Notes: a model not told the origin generated them from the sequence alone. DNA of 36,021 nt from a candidate division Kazan bacterium RIFCSPLOWO2_01_FULL_48_13 (GCA_001771275.1 METE01000002.1:5924-41944), one strand, 5' to 3'. Numbered from the stretch's first letter, positions 9,950 through 20,710 are shown. Made by a program: numbers and translations.

Positions 9950-10372
9950 GTGGACAGATCAAATAAATTTCTGTGGATTTTAGTGCTGCTATTGGTGATG
10001 GCTGGGGTCATAGTAGTAGGGATTAGATTATTAAGCGGAGATGAGGATACCTGGCTTTGCCAGAATAACCAATGGGTTAAACACGGTAACCCCTCTGCCC
10101 CGATGCCGACTACTGCCTGTATCTCTTCGGATAATCAAAACCTGCCGGAAGAGGATAAGGCAGCTGACAGCGGAGCGATCGAATGGTCTGAGGCCTTATC
10201 TTTGATCAACAGCTGTGAAGTGCTGAGGATTTCGCAGTTACCTAATCGCAATGTGGATATGTGGCTGAAGGATGGCCGACAAATATGGGCGGTAGAACCA
10301 AAGTTGGATGATGTGTTGCAGACGGTGCAAGCTGCTTCCCGGTGCGGCAATATTATTGTTTCAACTGAATAA
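9950..10372 (+). CDS. Hypothetical single-TM protein
   Basis: N-terminal TM (FLWILVLLLVMAGVIVVGIRLL); overlaps the murB start codon. Confidence 0.6.
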   Translation: MDRSNKFLWILVLLLVMAGVIVVGIRLLSGDEDTWLCQNNQWVKHGNPSAPMPTTACISSDNQNLPEEDKAADSGAIEWSEALSLINSCEVLRISQLPNRNVDMWLKDGRQIWAVEPKLDDVLQTVQAASRCGNIIVSTE

Positions 10373-11286
10373 TGATTAATCTAGCCCAGCGATATAAAAA
10401 ATTATTGGCGGCTTACCCGGGGATCCGGCGGAGGGTTAAACTCTCTCACTACTCAACCTTTAAGATCGGCGGACCAGCTGATCTGTTGGTTGAGGCAAAA
10501 CTGCCCGAGCAGTTGATGGAAGTGATTAAAAGAGCGCAGGAGTTTAAGGTGCCGTACCTGTTAATCGGCGGTGGCAGTAATTTATTATTTGATGATATGG
10601 GCTTTCGGGGGCTGGTGGTGAAATATTCAGCCGATAGAATCGAAGTAGATAAAAAATATAATACTGCTTGGGTGATGGCTGGTTGTTCATTAAATCGGTT
10701 AGTGAAACAGTTGGCGTTTCATAACTTGGGCGGGATCGATTTTCTGGCTAATATCCCGGGCAGCGTGGGGGGAGCGGTAGTTGGCAATGCTGGTTGTTAT
10801 GGCCGATCGATCGGAGAAGCGTTGATGGAAGTGGAGATATTAGAGGCGATGACTGGCCGGGTCTATTCGGTTGGGCCCGACAAATTAAAGTTTACCTACC
10901 GTCACTCGCTGCTGAAAGAAAAACCAAACTGGATCGTCCTGCGGGCAAACTTACAGTTAACGCCGGACGGCAAGGTTCGCATCTTGCGGCGAATTGAAGA
11001 GGAGCGGCAGGAGCGGCTGCGCAAGCACCCGCACGCACCCTGTGCTGGCAGTTTTTTTAAGAACCCTAAGGGTGAGGCGGCCTGGAAGTTAATTGATGCG
11101 GCTGGAATGCGTGGAGTAACCGTGGGTGGAGCCCGGGTATCGAACAAGCATCCCAACCATCTGATTAACTACCGAAGGGCCACGGCTAAAGATATCAAAA
11201 AACTGGCTGATCAAGTGGTGGCGGCAGTCAAAAAACGGTTGGGCACTACCTTGGAACCAGAAATCCGCTATATCAGCCCCAAATAA
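10372..11286 (+). CDS. murB: UDP-N-acetylenolpyruvoylglucosamine reductase
   Basis: YSTFKIGGPADLLVEA, LIGGGSNLLFDD, IPGSVGGAVVGNAGCYG, CAGSFFKNP. Confidence 0.95.
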   Translation: MINLAQRYKKLLAAYPGIRRRVKLSHYSTFKIGGPADLLVEAKLPEQLMEVIKRAQEFKVPYLLIGGGSNLLFDDMGFRGLVVKYSADRIEVDKKYNTAWVMAGCSLNRLVKQLAFHNLGGIDFLANIPGSVGGAVVGNAGCYGRSIGEALMEVEILEAMTGRVYSVGPDKLKFTYRHSLLKEKPNWIVLRANLQLTPDGKVRILRRIEEERQERLRKHPHAPCAGSFFKNPKGEAAWKLIDAAGMRGVTVGGARVSNKHPNHLINYRRATAKDIKKLADQVVAAVKKRLGTTLEPEIRYISPK

Positions 11287-11361
11287 CCCCATCCAACCTC
11301 CCCTTATATAAAGGGAGGGGAGGAAGAGCTAATCCCGAATAAATGAGGGGCGGTTTCGGCG

Positions 11362-11390
11362 TTGCAGCATAGGAGATGGACAGGTATAAT
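11362..11390 (+). promoter_or_regulatory. Sigma70-like promoter TTGCAG-N17-TATAAT
   Basis: -35 11362-11367, -10 11385-11390; AAGGAGGAG precedes the downstream ATG. Confidence 0.6.
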
Positions 11391-11415
11391 ATAGGCAGTA
11401 AAGGAGGAGTAGACT

Positions 11416-12489
11416 ATGGCTCATAGCGACCCATCCGACCGGGGCTCTGCCACCGGCCCGGTCTCCGACTCGGAGAGTTATCCGACTCGGAGAGAAGGGC
11501 CTCAGGCCCGGAGGGATGAAGTTATCTATGAAGAAGTAGAAAAGATCCGCCGAGCAACTCGCCCGCGGGCTTTAACGATCCTGGCTACCACCTTTGTGGG
11601 GGTTCTAATCGTAATGATCGGGGGCTTGGCGTCGTATTATTACTACACCGTTCAAAGCCAAAATGGATCGGGTGTCAAAACCACCGGCGAGCAGTGGGAG
11701 ATGATTGCCGCATCTACTGATCAGTTGACTGATAGTTTTGGCGACCTGATTAAATTTGAAGATATGATCGCCGAAGGCGGCAATAGTTTTGAAAGTAAAT
11801 TAAATAAAACCAACGGCCAGCTGCGCGATGTGTTGTACGAATTGGACGGAGCGGCCGGATATTCGCTTTCCAGCAGTGTGTTTAACAGCCGCTTGACCAG
11901 TTTCTTAGACGATTACATCGCATATTTGCGAGAAATGGGCCGAGTGATTGAAAAAGGCCGAGGTGATTTGATTAAAGAGATCGCCGATATTGATGCGCTC
12001 AAAACTCTGAGCGACAAGATGAACGAATCTTACGACAACTTGTTGGTTGCGGATAAGAGTAAAGTAATAACCGAAACGCTGCCGCGTGAACTGTTTGCGA
12101 TAGCCGGCGAGGTGGAAGATTTCGCGCAGACCTATTTGGATGAGCAGAAGACCAAAGGCGAGGCAGATGATGCCGAAAAAACCTCGGCTAATGATGTAGC
12201 TACCAAATTTATGCAGGCCTATATGGGCAAGGATGTTGCGGGCATGCGGCTTTATCTAACTAAGGCGGCAGAAGCTGAATTCCAACCCGGAGCAATTCAG
12301 GAGGAAACTTCGGAGATCAAAAGCTATAAGATTACTAATACCAGGAAGCTTTCCGATACCAAGATCGAGATAGACGCTCAGATGGCCAAGGAGACCCCCG
12401 ACGGAGTAGCCGTTACAGACAAGCGATTATTTGTTATGCTCAAGCAGTCTGACGGGAAATGGCTAATCGATTCGTACCGGTCAGTTTAG
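11416..12489 (+). CDS. Hypothetical membrane protein with C-terminal NTF2/DUF4878-like region
   Basis: TM RALTILATTFVGVLIVMIGGLASYYYY; C-terminal ATKFMQAYMGKDVAGMRLYLTK...KWLIDSYR pattern. Confidence 0.5.
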   Translation: MAHSDPSDRGSATGPVSDSESYPTRREGPQARRDEVIYEEVEKIRRATRPRALTILATTFVGVLIVMIGGLASYYYYTVQSQNGSGVKTTGEQWEMIAASTDQLTDSFGDLIKFEDMIAEGGNSFESKLNKTNGQLRDVLYELDGAAGYSLSSSVFNSRLTSFLDDYIAYLREMGRVIEKGRGDLIKEIADIDALKTLSDKMNESYDNLLVADKSKVITETLPRELFAIAGEVEDFAQTYLDEQKTKGEADDAEKTSANDVATKFMQAYMGKDVAGMRLYLTKAAEAEFQPGAIQEETSEIKSYKITNTRKLSDTKIEIDAQMAKETPDGVAVTDKRLFVMLKQSDGKWLIDSYRSV

Positions 12490-12562
12490 CGAGCTATATA
12501 ATTAAGAATCAGATTTTTTAAAGTAGTCCGTTAGCGTTAACGGAAGAGGTATCGACTTAGGT

Positions 12563-15397
12563 ATGAAGAAGGATCACGAAGAGAAAGATCGGGTAGGCAA
12601 GGTGACTCCCAGGATCTTGGAAGAAGAGATCCAGCAGTCGTATTTAAGCTACGCGATGAGCGTGATCGTAGCGCGGGCGCTGCCCGATGTCCGCGACGGC
12701 CTCAAACCGGTGCATCGTCGAGTGCTGTTTGCGATGAACGAAATGGGCCTGCACCCCACCGCCAAATACCGGAAATCGGCGACCGTGGTCGGTGAGGTCT
12801 TGGGTAAATATCATCCGCATGGCGATATAGCGGCTTATGATACGCTGGTGCGCTTGGCTCAGGATTTCTCGATGCGCTATCCTTTGGTCGATGGGCAAGG
12901 TAACTTTGGCTCGATCGATGGCGACAGCGCCGCCGCCATGCGTTACACCGAGGCCAAGATGACTAAGATGGCCGAGGAGATGTTAGGCGATATCGACCGC
13001 GATACGGTTGATTTTATGGATAACTATGACGGTACCCGCAAGGAGCCAAAAGTGCTGCCGGCCAAAGTACCGCAGTTGCTGTTAAACGGCACGATGGGGA
13101 TCGCGGTGGGGATGGCCACTTCGGTGCCACCACACAACCTGAGTGAGCTGATGAATGCGATCGTTGCGTTAGTGGATGCTCCCGACAGCTCATCGGAGGA
13201 TCTAATGGAATACATCAAGGGTCCGGATTTTCCGACTGGCGGCGGGATCTACAATCCGGGTGAGATCAAGCAGGCTTATCTGACCGGCAAGGGCAGCATT
13301 ATTATGCGGGCGGTGGCGGAGATCGAAGAGACCAATCGGGGTTTTAGAATCTTAGTGACCGAGCTACCGTACCAAGTCAACAAATCAACCTTGGTCGAGA
13401 AGATCGCCGATCTGGTTAAAACCAAAAAACTAATCGGCGTCTCAGATCTTAGGGATGAGTCGGATCGGGACGGAATTAGGATCGTGATCGAACTAAAAAA
13501 AGACGCCTATCCCAAGAAGGTATTAAACCATCTGTTTAAGCAGACGGCAATGCAATCTTCGTTTCATGTTAATAATTTAGCGTTGGTGGATGGCATTCAG
13601 CCGCAGGTATTGGATCTTAAATCGACGCTGCAATACTTTATCGACCATCGCCGGATCGTGATTACCCGCCGCACGGAGTTTGATCTGGCCAAAGCGCAGG
13701 AGCGGGCCCATATTTTAGAAGGGCTGAAGATCGCTTTAGATAATTTAGACGCGGTAATCAAAACTATCAAACAGTCGGCGACCAAAGAAGAGGCGCACGC
13801 TAATTTAATGAAGAAGTTTAAGTTGTCGGAAGCGCAATCGACGGCAATCTTGGAGATGCGGTTGCAAGCGTTGGCCGGTTTGGAGCGCCAAAAGGTCGAA
13901 GATGAGTACAAAGAAAAGAAGACGCTGATCAAAGAGTTAAAAGACATTCTTGCTTCCGATAAGCGGATTATGGAGATTATTAAAAAAGAATCGTTGGAAC
14001 TAAAAGATAAATATGGCGATGAGCGGAGAACTAAGATAGTTCAAAAAACTCTGGGTCAGTTTAGCGAAGAAGATCTGGTACCCAACGAAGAAGTGGTGAT
14101 TACTATTACTCAAGGCGGCTATATTAAGCGACAGCCAGTTACGGCCTATAAAGCGCAGAAGCGCGGGGGCAAGGGCATCATCGGAATGACGACTAAAGAC
14201 GAAGATCAGATCGACCGGATCCAGGTAGCCAAAAATCACGACGACATTCTTTTCTTTACCAACCGCGGACGGGTTTTCCGGCAGCGGGTATACGAAATTC
14301 CGCAGGCTTCCCGCATCGCCAAAGGTTCGGCGATGGTTAATGTGATCCAATTAGGCCCAGAAGAGGTGGTCACCGGTATTCTGACGATGCCCAAATATGA
14401 AGCAGCGGATAATTTTGTGATGATCACCCAGCGGGGCGTAATTAAAAAAACCGAGGCAGCCAAATACGCCAATATTCGCGCCAATGGCTTGATTGCGATT
14501 AAATTAGACGAAGGCGATGAGCTAAAGTGGGTTAGCAAATCCCGGTCCGGTGATTCGGTGGTAATTGTGACCCGCGAGGGTCAGGCTGTTCATTTTGCCG
14601 AAGTGGATGCGAGACCATTAGGCCGCAGCACGCGGGGTGTGCGCGGAATCCGGTTGCGCCCCAAGGATGAGGTGGTCGCTGCCGATGTGGCGGTAAAGGA
14701 CGGTGATTACGGTATGCTGACCATCTCGGAAAAAGGTTTAGGTAAACGCACCAGCTTAACTCAGTATCCTCTGCAACATCGTGGCGGGATTGGGGTAAAG
14801 ACCTTTAATGTTAATGAACGCACTGGCAAAGTAATCGGCGGGCGCTTGGTTGAGCGGACTTTAGCTGCTGATTTAATTATTACTTCCAAAAATGGTCAGG
14901 TAATTCGGATGCCTCTAAAGGGCGTACCGATGTTGGGCCGAATTACTCAAGGAGTTACTCTAATGAGGTTTAAATCCTCGGATAGAGGCGATAAAGTAGT
15001 TTCGTTTACGGTGATGGCCCAAAACGAAGACGAGCTACCCCCCACTGATATCAGAGCAGTAATTAAGAGCGAAGCTCGGGTAACTAAGGTTGAACAGCCG
15101 GAGCCAGAGATTAAAGCTACTATTCGGTTAAGAAAACTTTCTCCAGCCAAAACTCCAGACAGGCCGGCTAAGCTGATGGCGGCCAAGCAGCCAATAGTTA
15201 AGCCAGTCGCCAAGCCAACTGCAAAACCGGCTACAAGCTTTACTAAGCGGAAATTATCGGTTAAATTATCAGCTAAGTTCCAATCGCGAGTATCAGCCAA
15301 GAAAAAGGCATCGGGTGGGTTTATTAAACGGCAGGTGAGCGTTAAATCTAAGGGCAAAACTAATAGCCGTCTTAGCCGCCAGAAAGGTAAAAGATAA
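12563..15397 (+). CDS. gyrA: DNA gyrase subunit A with basic C-terminal tail
   Basis: [32 protein letters not shown], active-site [11 protein letters not shown], GyrA-box-like QKRGGKG. Confidence 0.93.
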   Translation: MKKDHEEKDRVGKVTPRILEEEIQQSYLSYAMSVIVARALPDVRDGLKPVHRRVLFAMNEMGLHPTAKYRKSATVVGEVLGKYHPHGDIAAYDTLVRLAQDFSMRYPLVDGQGNFGSIDGDSAAAMRYTEAKMTKMAEEMLGDIDRDTVDFMDNYDGTRKEPKVLPAKVPQLLLNGTMGIAVGMATSVPPHNLSELMNAIVALVDAPDSSSEDLMEYIKGPDFPTGGGIYNPGEIKQAYLTGKGSIIMRAVAEIEETNRGFRILVTELPYQVNKSTLVEKIADLVKTKKLIGVSDLRDESDRDGIRIVIELKKDAYPKKVLNHLFKQTAMQSSFHVNNLALVDGIQPQVLDLKSTLQYFIDHRRIVITRRTEFDLAKAQERAHILEGLKIALDNLDAVIKTIKQSATKEEAHANLMKKFKLSEAQSTAILEMRLQALAGLERQKVEDEYKEKKTLIKELKDILASDKRIMEIIKKESLELKDKYGDERRTKIVQKTLGQFSEEDLVPNEEVVITITQGGYIKRQPVTAYKAQKRGGKGIIGMTTKDEDQIDRIQVAKNHDDILFFTNRGRVFRQRVYEIPQASRIAKGSAMVNVIQLGPEEVVTGILTMPKYEAADNFVMITQRGVIKKTEAAKYANIRANGLIAIKLDEGDELKWVSKSRSGDSVVIVTREGQAVHFAEVDARPLGRSTRGVRGIRLRPKDEVVAADVAVKDGDYGMLTISEKGLGKRTSLTQYPLQHRGGIGVKTFNVNERTGKVIGGRLVERTLAADLIITSKNGQVIRMPLKGVPMLGRITQGVTLMRFKSSDRGDKVVSFTVMAQNEDELPPTDIRAVIKSEARVTKVEQPEPEIKATIRLRKLSPAKTPDRPAKLMAAKQPIVKPVAKPTAKPATSFTKRKLSVKLSAKFQSRVSAKKKASGGFIKRQVSVKSKGKTNSRLSRQKGKR

Positions 15398-15813
15398 TGT
15401 CACTATTGCATCTATTCAAGATTAGTTACTATTTTGACCCGGTGGTATCGTACGATTTCCCAGGATTTTGGGTGGTAGTTGTGCTATTGGCGGCCGCGTT
15501 GATGTTTAGCGTCTGGTTTGGTCGAACAATCGCGCACCGTAAAAACCTCTCTGGCCATGTGAGAGAGTTCTGGCAGGGATGGGTTAATCTGGGTGGCACA
15601 CTTTCGATAGTCGGACTGATCTATCTGTTCTTCCGATTCGAGAATTTAATGTATGTTAACTGGCGGTTATGGCCAGCTTTGCTGATACTTTATGTGATTG
15701 GCCGGTCGCTTTATCTAATTTATGTTTATAAGAAGGTGTTACCCAAACGGGCGGCCGAGAAGGAGAGTCGCAAGATGATGTCTTATTATTTCCGTCGTCG
15801 CCAAAGGAAGTAG
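15397..15813 (+). CDS. Hypothetical multi-TM membrane protein
   Basis: 138-aa ORF with hydrophobic segments, start overlapping the gyrA stop (TAATG). Confidence 0.6.
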   Translation: MSLLHLFKISYYFDPVVSYDFPGFWVVVVLLAAALMFSVWFGRTIAHRKNLSGHVREFWQGWVNLGGTLSIVGLIYLFFRFENLMYVNWRLWPALLILYVIGRSLYLIYVYKKVLPKRAAEKESRKMMSYYFRRRQRK

Positions 15814-15819
15814 GACAAG

Positions 15820-15946
15820 GGTTGACCCCGTTAGAAGTCGCTGATGAGATTTGTGAAATGGGGCCTGCTGAGAGTGGAACGACGGTCGCTGAACAGAGTT
15901 TCCAATTTGTTCCCAGGTCTTCTCCGGACTTCTAACGGGGTTGACC
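15820..15946. mobile_element. MITE-like element: 12-bp TIRs and 8-bp flanking direct repeats
   Basis: GGTTGACC (15820-15827) / CCGTTAGAAGTC (15828-15839) ... GACTTCTAACGG (15927-15938) / GGTTGACC (15939-15946). Confidence 0.5.
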
Positions 15947-16026
15947 AGCGTAGGATATTCTCCTATAGTTGGTAAGTATTTGGGGCCTGCCCACCGGAGG
16001 TGGGAGAAAGTGAAGGATTTAGATTT

Positions 16027-17355
16027 ATGACGAAAGAAGTTAAGGAACAGACCAAAGAGCAGGGGAAGATGGCCAAGCTGCTGGAGAAGACCGAGACCTT
16101 GGGCGTACCCAAGGAGCGGGATTTGATCGAGGGAGAGGTGATGGCGGTTACTGGCAACCGGGTCTGGGTTGATATTCAGAACGGCAAGTTCGTCGGGATC
16201 ATCTCCAGCCGGGAGCTAGCCGAGGCCGGTCTCTCGATGCCCGACTATCAGAAAGGCGATAAGATTACCGCTTCAGTGGTCGAGCCAGAGAACGAAGAGG
16301 GTTTTGTATTATTAAGCGTCCGGGAGGCTCTGCGCAATCGCGGTTGGAGCGCCTTGGATAAGCTGTACGCCGAAGGTGTTACGCTTAAGGCCCGGGTAGT
16401 CGAAGCTAACCGGGGTGGTTTGATTATGGAGTCCGAAGGGATCCGCGGCTTCCTGCCAGTATCGCAATTAACGCCGGAACACTATCCGCGGGTAGGTAAC
16501 GATAAGGATGAGATCTTAAATAAACTATCCAAGTTTGAGAACCAGCTGTTGGATATAAAGATCATCGGGTTGGATCAAGGGCTTAACAAGCTGATCTTCT
16601 CCGAGCGCGCGGCGCATCAGGCTGAGTTTGATCAGGCTACTGCCAAGATCCAAGTGGGCGAAGTGCTGACTGGCAAGGTTAGCGGTGTAGTAGATTTTGG
16701 TATCTTTGTTAGCTTGGGAAGCTTGGAGGGGTTAGTGCACATCTCGGAGATCAGCTGGGATAAGGTTGATGATCCGAGAAAGTTTGCTCATGTGGGCGAT
16801 AAGATCCAGGTACAGGTCATTGGCATTGAAGGAGACAAGATATCACTGTCGATGAAGCGCCTGACCGAGGATAAGTGGCTGCATCTAACCAAGGATTATC
16901 AGGTCGGTCAAACCGTTAAGGGTGAAGTAACCCAAATTATGCCGTTTGGCGTATTTGTCAAAGTTGATGATCGGATTGATGGATTGATTCACATCTCTGA
17001 ACTGTCGTTTGACCATGTGGCTGATCCATCCAACATCGTCAGCGCGGGCCAAACTTTGGAGTTAAAGGTGATTGATATCGAACCGGAGAGCCACCGATTT
17101 GGCCTGAGCCTTAAGGCCATGCAGATGCCGGCCGATAGTGAGGCCACAGCCAAGCCTAAAGCCAAATCCAGAAAAGGATCTGGCGCCGGTGTCAGCACCC
17201 TGGGTATTAGTGACGCGCTGGCCAGAAAGCTGAAATCAGCGGGCATCGAGAGCGTAGTTGATCTTAAAAGTAAATCGGCAGAAGAGATCAAAGCCATTCC
17301 CGGCATCGGCGAGAAATCGGCTGCCAAGATCATAGAAGCTTTAAGTCAACTCTAA
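16027..17355 (+). CDS. S1-domain RNA-binding protein (ribosomal protein S1-like) with C-terminal helix-hairpin-helix domain
   Basis: Four S1-like repeats (e.g. GEVLTGKVSGVVDFGIFVSLGSLEGLVHISEISWDKVDDP, GQTVKGEVTQIMPFGVFVKVDDRIDGLIHISELS); C-term LGISDALARKLKSAGIESVVDLKSKSAEEIKAIPGIGEKSAAKIIEAL. Confidence 0.85.
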   Translation: MTKEVKEQTKEQGKMAKLLEKTETLGVPKERDLIEGEVMAVTGNRVWVDIQNGKFVGIISSRELAEAGLSMPDYQKGDKITASVVEPENEEGFVLLSVREALRNRGWSALDKLYAEGVTLKARVVEANRGGLIMESEGIRGFLPVSQLTPEHYPRVGNDKDEILNKLSKFENQLLDIKIIGLDQGLNKLIFSERAAHQAEFDQATAKIQVGEVLTGKVSGVVDFGIFVSLGSLEGLVHISEISWDKVDDPRKFAHVGDKIQVQVIGIEGDKISLSMKRLTEDKWLHLTKDYQVGQTVKGEVTQIMPFGVFVKVDDRIDGLIHISELSFDHVADPSNIVSAGQTLELKVIDIEPESHRFGLSLKAMQMPADSEATAKPKAKSRKGSGAGVSTLGISDALARKLKSAGIESVVDLKSKSAEEIKAIPGIGEKSAAKIIEALSQL

Positions 17356-17428
17356 AGCATTATTCCACTATTAAATTTAGCCCACCGCAGTTGCGATTTA
17401 GAGTAACTGATGGGCGCAGTTAATCTAT

Positions 17429-19204
17429 ATGGAAGAAACTAACAAAGAAATTCCCAAACAACCGATCGCTTTGCCACCCGTGGTGCGGGTGAGTGAGTTG
17501 GCGACCATCCTCGACAAGCCGGTAACGGAAGTTATTCGCTATCTATTGAAGAACGGTGTGCTGGCTACTATTAATGATAGTATCGATTTTGATACCGCCG
17601 CGATCGTAGCAGACGATTTTGGGTTTGCGGCCACTGCCGCAGCCAATGAGTTTGCCGAAACTGCGGCCGAAGAGGACCAGGAGGGGGGAGAACGCCAAGA
17701 GCGGCCACCAGTAGTTACGGTTATGGGACATGTCGATCACGGCAAGACCTCGCTCTTGGACTATATTCGCAAAACCAAAGTGGCGGAAAAAGAGTCGGGT
17801 GGCATCACTCAGCACATCGGTTCTTATCAGGTGGAATATAAAGGCAAGCGCATCACTTTTTTAGACACGCCGGGGCACGAAGCTTTTTCAGCCATCCGGG
17901 CGCAGGGGACCAAGGTCACCGATGTAGTGGTGTTGGTAGTGGCGGCCGATGACGGGGTCAAACCGCAAACAATCGAAGCGATCGATTTGGCCAAGGCGGC
18001 GAATGTACCGCTGTTGGTGGCGGTGACTAAAATTGATAAGCCGGGCGCCAATGTGGAGAAGGTTAAACAGGAATTAAGTGTTCAACAGATCCTAACCGAA
18101 TCGTGGGGCGGCCAGGTGCCGTTAGTTGGCGTTTCTTCCAAAACTGGCGAGGGAGTGGACGATTTGCTGGAACTGATTGCTCTAACCTCGGAGGTCAGTG
18201 AGCTAACTGCCAACTATTCGGGTAGAGCGCGCGGGATTATTATTGAGGCCCGGCGCGATCCCAAGATGGGACAGATCGCCACCATCATTGTTAAAGCGGG
18301 AAAATTCTCGATTGGTGATCACTTTAGCGCTGGTGGAGCTTATGGCAAGGTTAAAGCGATGTTCGATTACAATGGCAAGCGGATTAAAGATAGTTTTCCA
18401 TCTCAGCCGGTGAGCATGGTCGGATTTGTTGGTGAACCGCAAGTGGGGACGGAGTTGATTGAGATGGACAACGAAAAGGCAGCTCGCAGTCGAGCGGGCG
18501 AAAGTGCCGTGGCTTCGGCCCGCCGCTTTACAGTCATCAAGAGCGATTTGGATGTGCTGGCCAGCCAGATTCGGGCGCAGCAGGTACAGAATTTAAATAT
18601 TGTATTAAAAACGGATGTGCAGGGATCGCTGCAGGCGATCAGGGATCAGCTAACCAAGATCAAAACCGATCGGGGCGGCTCAATCCAGATCGTTAGCGAC
18701 GGGGTAGGCAATATCGCCGAATCGGATATCTTGGCAGCTCAGGGCGGCAACGCCTTTGTGGTCGGATTTAAAATTAGAATTCTGCCGGGCGCCAGCAAGA
18801 TGGCCGAAAAAGACGAGGTTAAGATTCTTACCTATGATATTATTTATGAACTGACTGCCGACCTTAAGAACCTATTATTGGAATCGACCGGCCTTCAGAA
18901 AAAAGAGACGACCGAGGGCGAAGGCAAGGTGCTAAAAGTGTTTTTCTCTACCGCCAAGAACAAGATCATCGGATGCAAAGTGACCAAAGGGTTGGCCCGC
19001 AAAGGCCAGCTGCTGCGGGTCTATCGAGATGAGGCAGTAGTGGGTGAGGGCCCGATCGAGAAGGTACAGCAGGTGGCGCAGGAAGTGGACGAAGCCAAGA
19101 GTGGCGCCGATTATGGCTTTGCTGCCAACATCAAAGCCAAGATTAAAGAGGGGGATCGGGTGGAGTTTGTAAAAGTAGAGTACATCAAGGCTAAGATAGT
19201 TTAG
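17429..19204 (+). CDS. infB: Translation initiation factor IF-2
   Basis: [54 protein letters not shown]. Confidence 0.96.
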   Translation: MEETNKEIPKQPIALPPVVRVSELATILDKPVTEVIRYLLKNGVLATINDSIDFDTAAIVADDFGFAATAAANEFAETAAEEDQEGGERQERPPVVTVMGHVDHGKTSLLDYIRKTKVAEKESGGITQHIGSYQVEYKGKRITFLDTPGHEAFSAIRAQGTKVTDVVVLVVAADDGVKPQTIEAIDLAKAANVPLLVAVTKIDKPGANVEKVKQELSVQQILTESWGGQVPLVGVSSKTGEGVDDLLELIALTSEVSELTANYSGRARGIIIEARRDPKMGQIATIIVKAGKFSIGDHFSAGGAYGKVKAMFDYNGKRIKDSFPSQPVSMVGFVGEPQVGTELIEMDNEKAARSRAGESAVASARRFTVIKSDLDVLASQIRAQQVQNLNIVLKTDVQGSLQAIRDQLTKIKTDRGGSIQIVSDGVGNIAESDILAAQGGNAFVVGFKIRILPGASKMAEKDEVKILTYDIIYELTADLKNLLLESTGLQKKETTEGEGKVLKVFFSTAKNKIIGCKVTKGLARKGQLLRVYRDEAVVGEGPIEKVQQVAQEVDEAKSGADYGFAANIKAKIKEGDRVEFVKVEYIKAKIV

Positions 19205-19564
19205 ATGGGTCATCGGGTTGCGCGGATTCAAAGTGAGATAGAACGGATCTTGGGTGAGTTCTTTTTAAAAGAGGGGCGGGGTTTTGGTATCGGAATGGTG
19301 TCGGTTAATGGTATATTAGTTAGTTCGGACCTTGCCTCGGCCAAAGTGTTAGTCAGTTTTATCGGCGAACAGCATCCAGAAGCCGCCTTTAAGAAACTGA
19401 TCAAGCATGGCCGGGATGTCCAAACCTTTATCTTTCGCCGGTTGCAGATTCGCAAGGTTCCCAAACTGATATTCGAATTAGATAAAGATCCGGCCGGAGC
19501 TTATCGAGTAGACCAACTGTTGGATGATATCGACCGATCTAAAACTAAAGATCCAAACATTTAG
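19205..19564 (+). CDS. rbfA: Ribosome-binding factor A
   Basis: RVARIQSEIERILGEFF...FIFRRLQIRKVPKLIFELDKD; adjacent to infB. Confidence 0.88.
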   Translation: MGHRVARIQSEIERILGEFFLKEGRGFGIGMVSVNGILVSSDLASAKVLVSFIGEQHPEAAFKKLIKHGRDVQTFIFRRLQIRKVPKLIFELDKDPAGAYRVDQLLDDIDRSKTKDPNI

Positions 19565-20462
19565 AGAGCAGGCTCTGTCGGCGGCTAAAATTTTAATAGT
19601 TACTCATATTAAGCCCGATGGCGACGCTATTGGGTCGGCTTTGGCGCTTCGGATACTGCTAAAAGAGCTGGGCCGAGAGACAGAGGTGGCCCTGATGGAC
19701 GATCCGCCCGAAGCGTTCTCGTTTCTGCCATATTTTTTAAAGATCAAAAACGACTTTCGGCCCGAGCACTTTGATATGGTGGTGATGGCGGATTGCGGCG
19801 GTTGGAGTCGTACCGGCTGGTTTGAGGATGACGAACTGCGGATCGATTGGCCCAAATATTTAGTGATATTGGATCACCACCATACGCAGGATTACAGCCC
19901 GGGGATGGTAATTGCGGATGAAAGTTTATCTTCTACCGCCCAACTCGTCCACTATATATTCCGTGAGTGGGGGATAGAGATCAACTCGGATGCCGCCAAC
20001 TGTTTAATGACCGGCCTCTCAACTGATACTGGCAGTTTTAAGCACACCAATACTACTCCCGAAGTGTTTCGCATAGCGGCCGAGTTAATGGAGAGCGGTG
20101 CCAATCTCAATAAGATCACTCAGCATATCTATTTAGGCAGAAGTGTGGCCAGTCTTAAATTGTGGGGCCGGACCTTGGATAAGATTCAACAGGATCGGGC
20201 GCTGGGGATAGTGATCTCGGTGATCACCACGGCAGATTTAGAGGAATGCGGGGCGACACTGGAAGATTTGGAAGGAGTAATCGATCTGATGAACACGGTG
20301 CCTGATACTAAGGCCACCTTCTTGCTATCAGAACGGGGCGACAAGTTAAAGGGAAGCGTGAGAACGAACGATCCGGATGTGGATGTCAGTAAATTGGCCG
20401 CCATCTTCGGCGGCGGCGGACATATTAAAGCCGCTGGCTTCAACATCTCCCTCGACGGATAA
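19524..20462 (+). CDS. DHH-family phosphoesterase (NrnA-like)
   Basis: VTHIKPDGDAIGSALAL, VILDHHHTQ, LMTGLSTDTGSFKHTNT, FGGGGHIKAAGF. Confidence 0.9.
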   Translation: MISTDLKLKIQTFREQALSAAKILIVTHIKPDGDAIGSALALRILLKELGRETEVALMDDPPEAFSFLPYFLKIKNDFRPEHFDMVVMADCGGWSRTGWFEDDELRIDWPKYLVILDHHHTQDYSPGMVIADESLSSTAQLVHYIFREWGIEINSDAANCLMTGLSTDTGSFKHTNTTPEVFRIAAELMESGANLNKITQHIYLGRSVASLKLWGRTLDKIQQDRALGIVISVITTADLEECGATLEDLEGVIDLMNTVPDTKATFLLSERGDKLKGSVRTNDPDVDVSKLAAIFGGGGHIKAAGFNISLDG

Positions 20463-20507
20463 ACCAACTTGTCCTTGGACTTGACCCGGGGACCCAGAAA
20501 CCCAACT

Positions 20508-20537
20508 TGTCATCCCAGACTTGATCTGGGATCCAGG
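20508..20537. repeat. Palindromic intergenic repeat unit
   Basis: GTC-ATCCCAGA-CTTGA-TCTGGGAT-CCAGG. Confidence 0.7.
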
Positions 20538-20547
20538 CTCTCCCTTC

Positions 20548-20606
20548 GTCATTCTGGCTTGCCGCGCCCCGTAGTGAGCTCTGCTCTACTACTGGGGTCC
20601 AGAATC
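20548..20606. repeat. Palindromic intergenic repeat unit
   Basis: GTCATTCTGG ... CCCCGTAGT ... ACTACTGGGG ... CCAGAAT nested inverted repeat. Confidence 0.6.
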
Positions 20607-20615
20607 GTACTATTC

Positions 20616-20639
20616 GTCATTCCTGCGAAGGCAGGAATC
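20616..20639. repeat. Palindromic repeat GTCATTCCTGCGAAGGCAGGAATC
   Basis: Perfect 8-bp stem ATTCCTGC/GCAGGAAT with GAAG loop. Confidence 0.7.
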
Positions 20640-20649
20640 TTGTCTTTCT

Positions 20650-20710
20650 GTCATCCTGGAAACACTTTACTGCCGTAGGCTTACTATAAATAACTTATTC
20701 AGGATCCAGG
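20650..20710 (+). repeat. Dispersed ~60-bp repeat, copy 1
   Basis: GTCATCCTGGAAACACTTTACTGCCGTAGGCTTACTATAAATAACTTATTCAGGATCCAGG; near-copy at 22028-22087. Confidence 0.85.

Noticed and set aside
9817-10011. 64-aa minus-strand ORF across the terminator region
   Set aside because: Overlaps a perfect terminator hairpin and the next gene start; no coding evidence.
13597-15357. Long minus-strand ORFs in gyrA
   Set aside because: Shadow ORFs of a strongly conserved coding frame.
15839-15870. Hammerhead-ribozyme-like string CTGATGAG...GAAA in the TIR-flanked element
   Set aside because: No convincing stem II between CTGATGA and GAAA, and no matching stem III with a UH cleavage site; probably chance.
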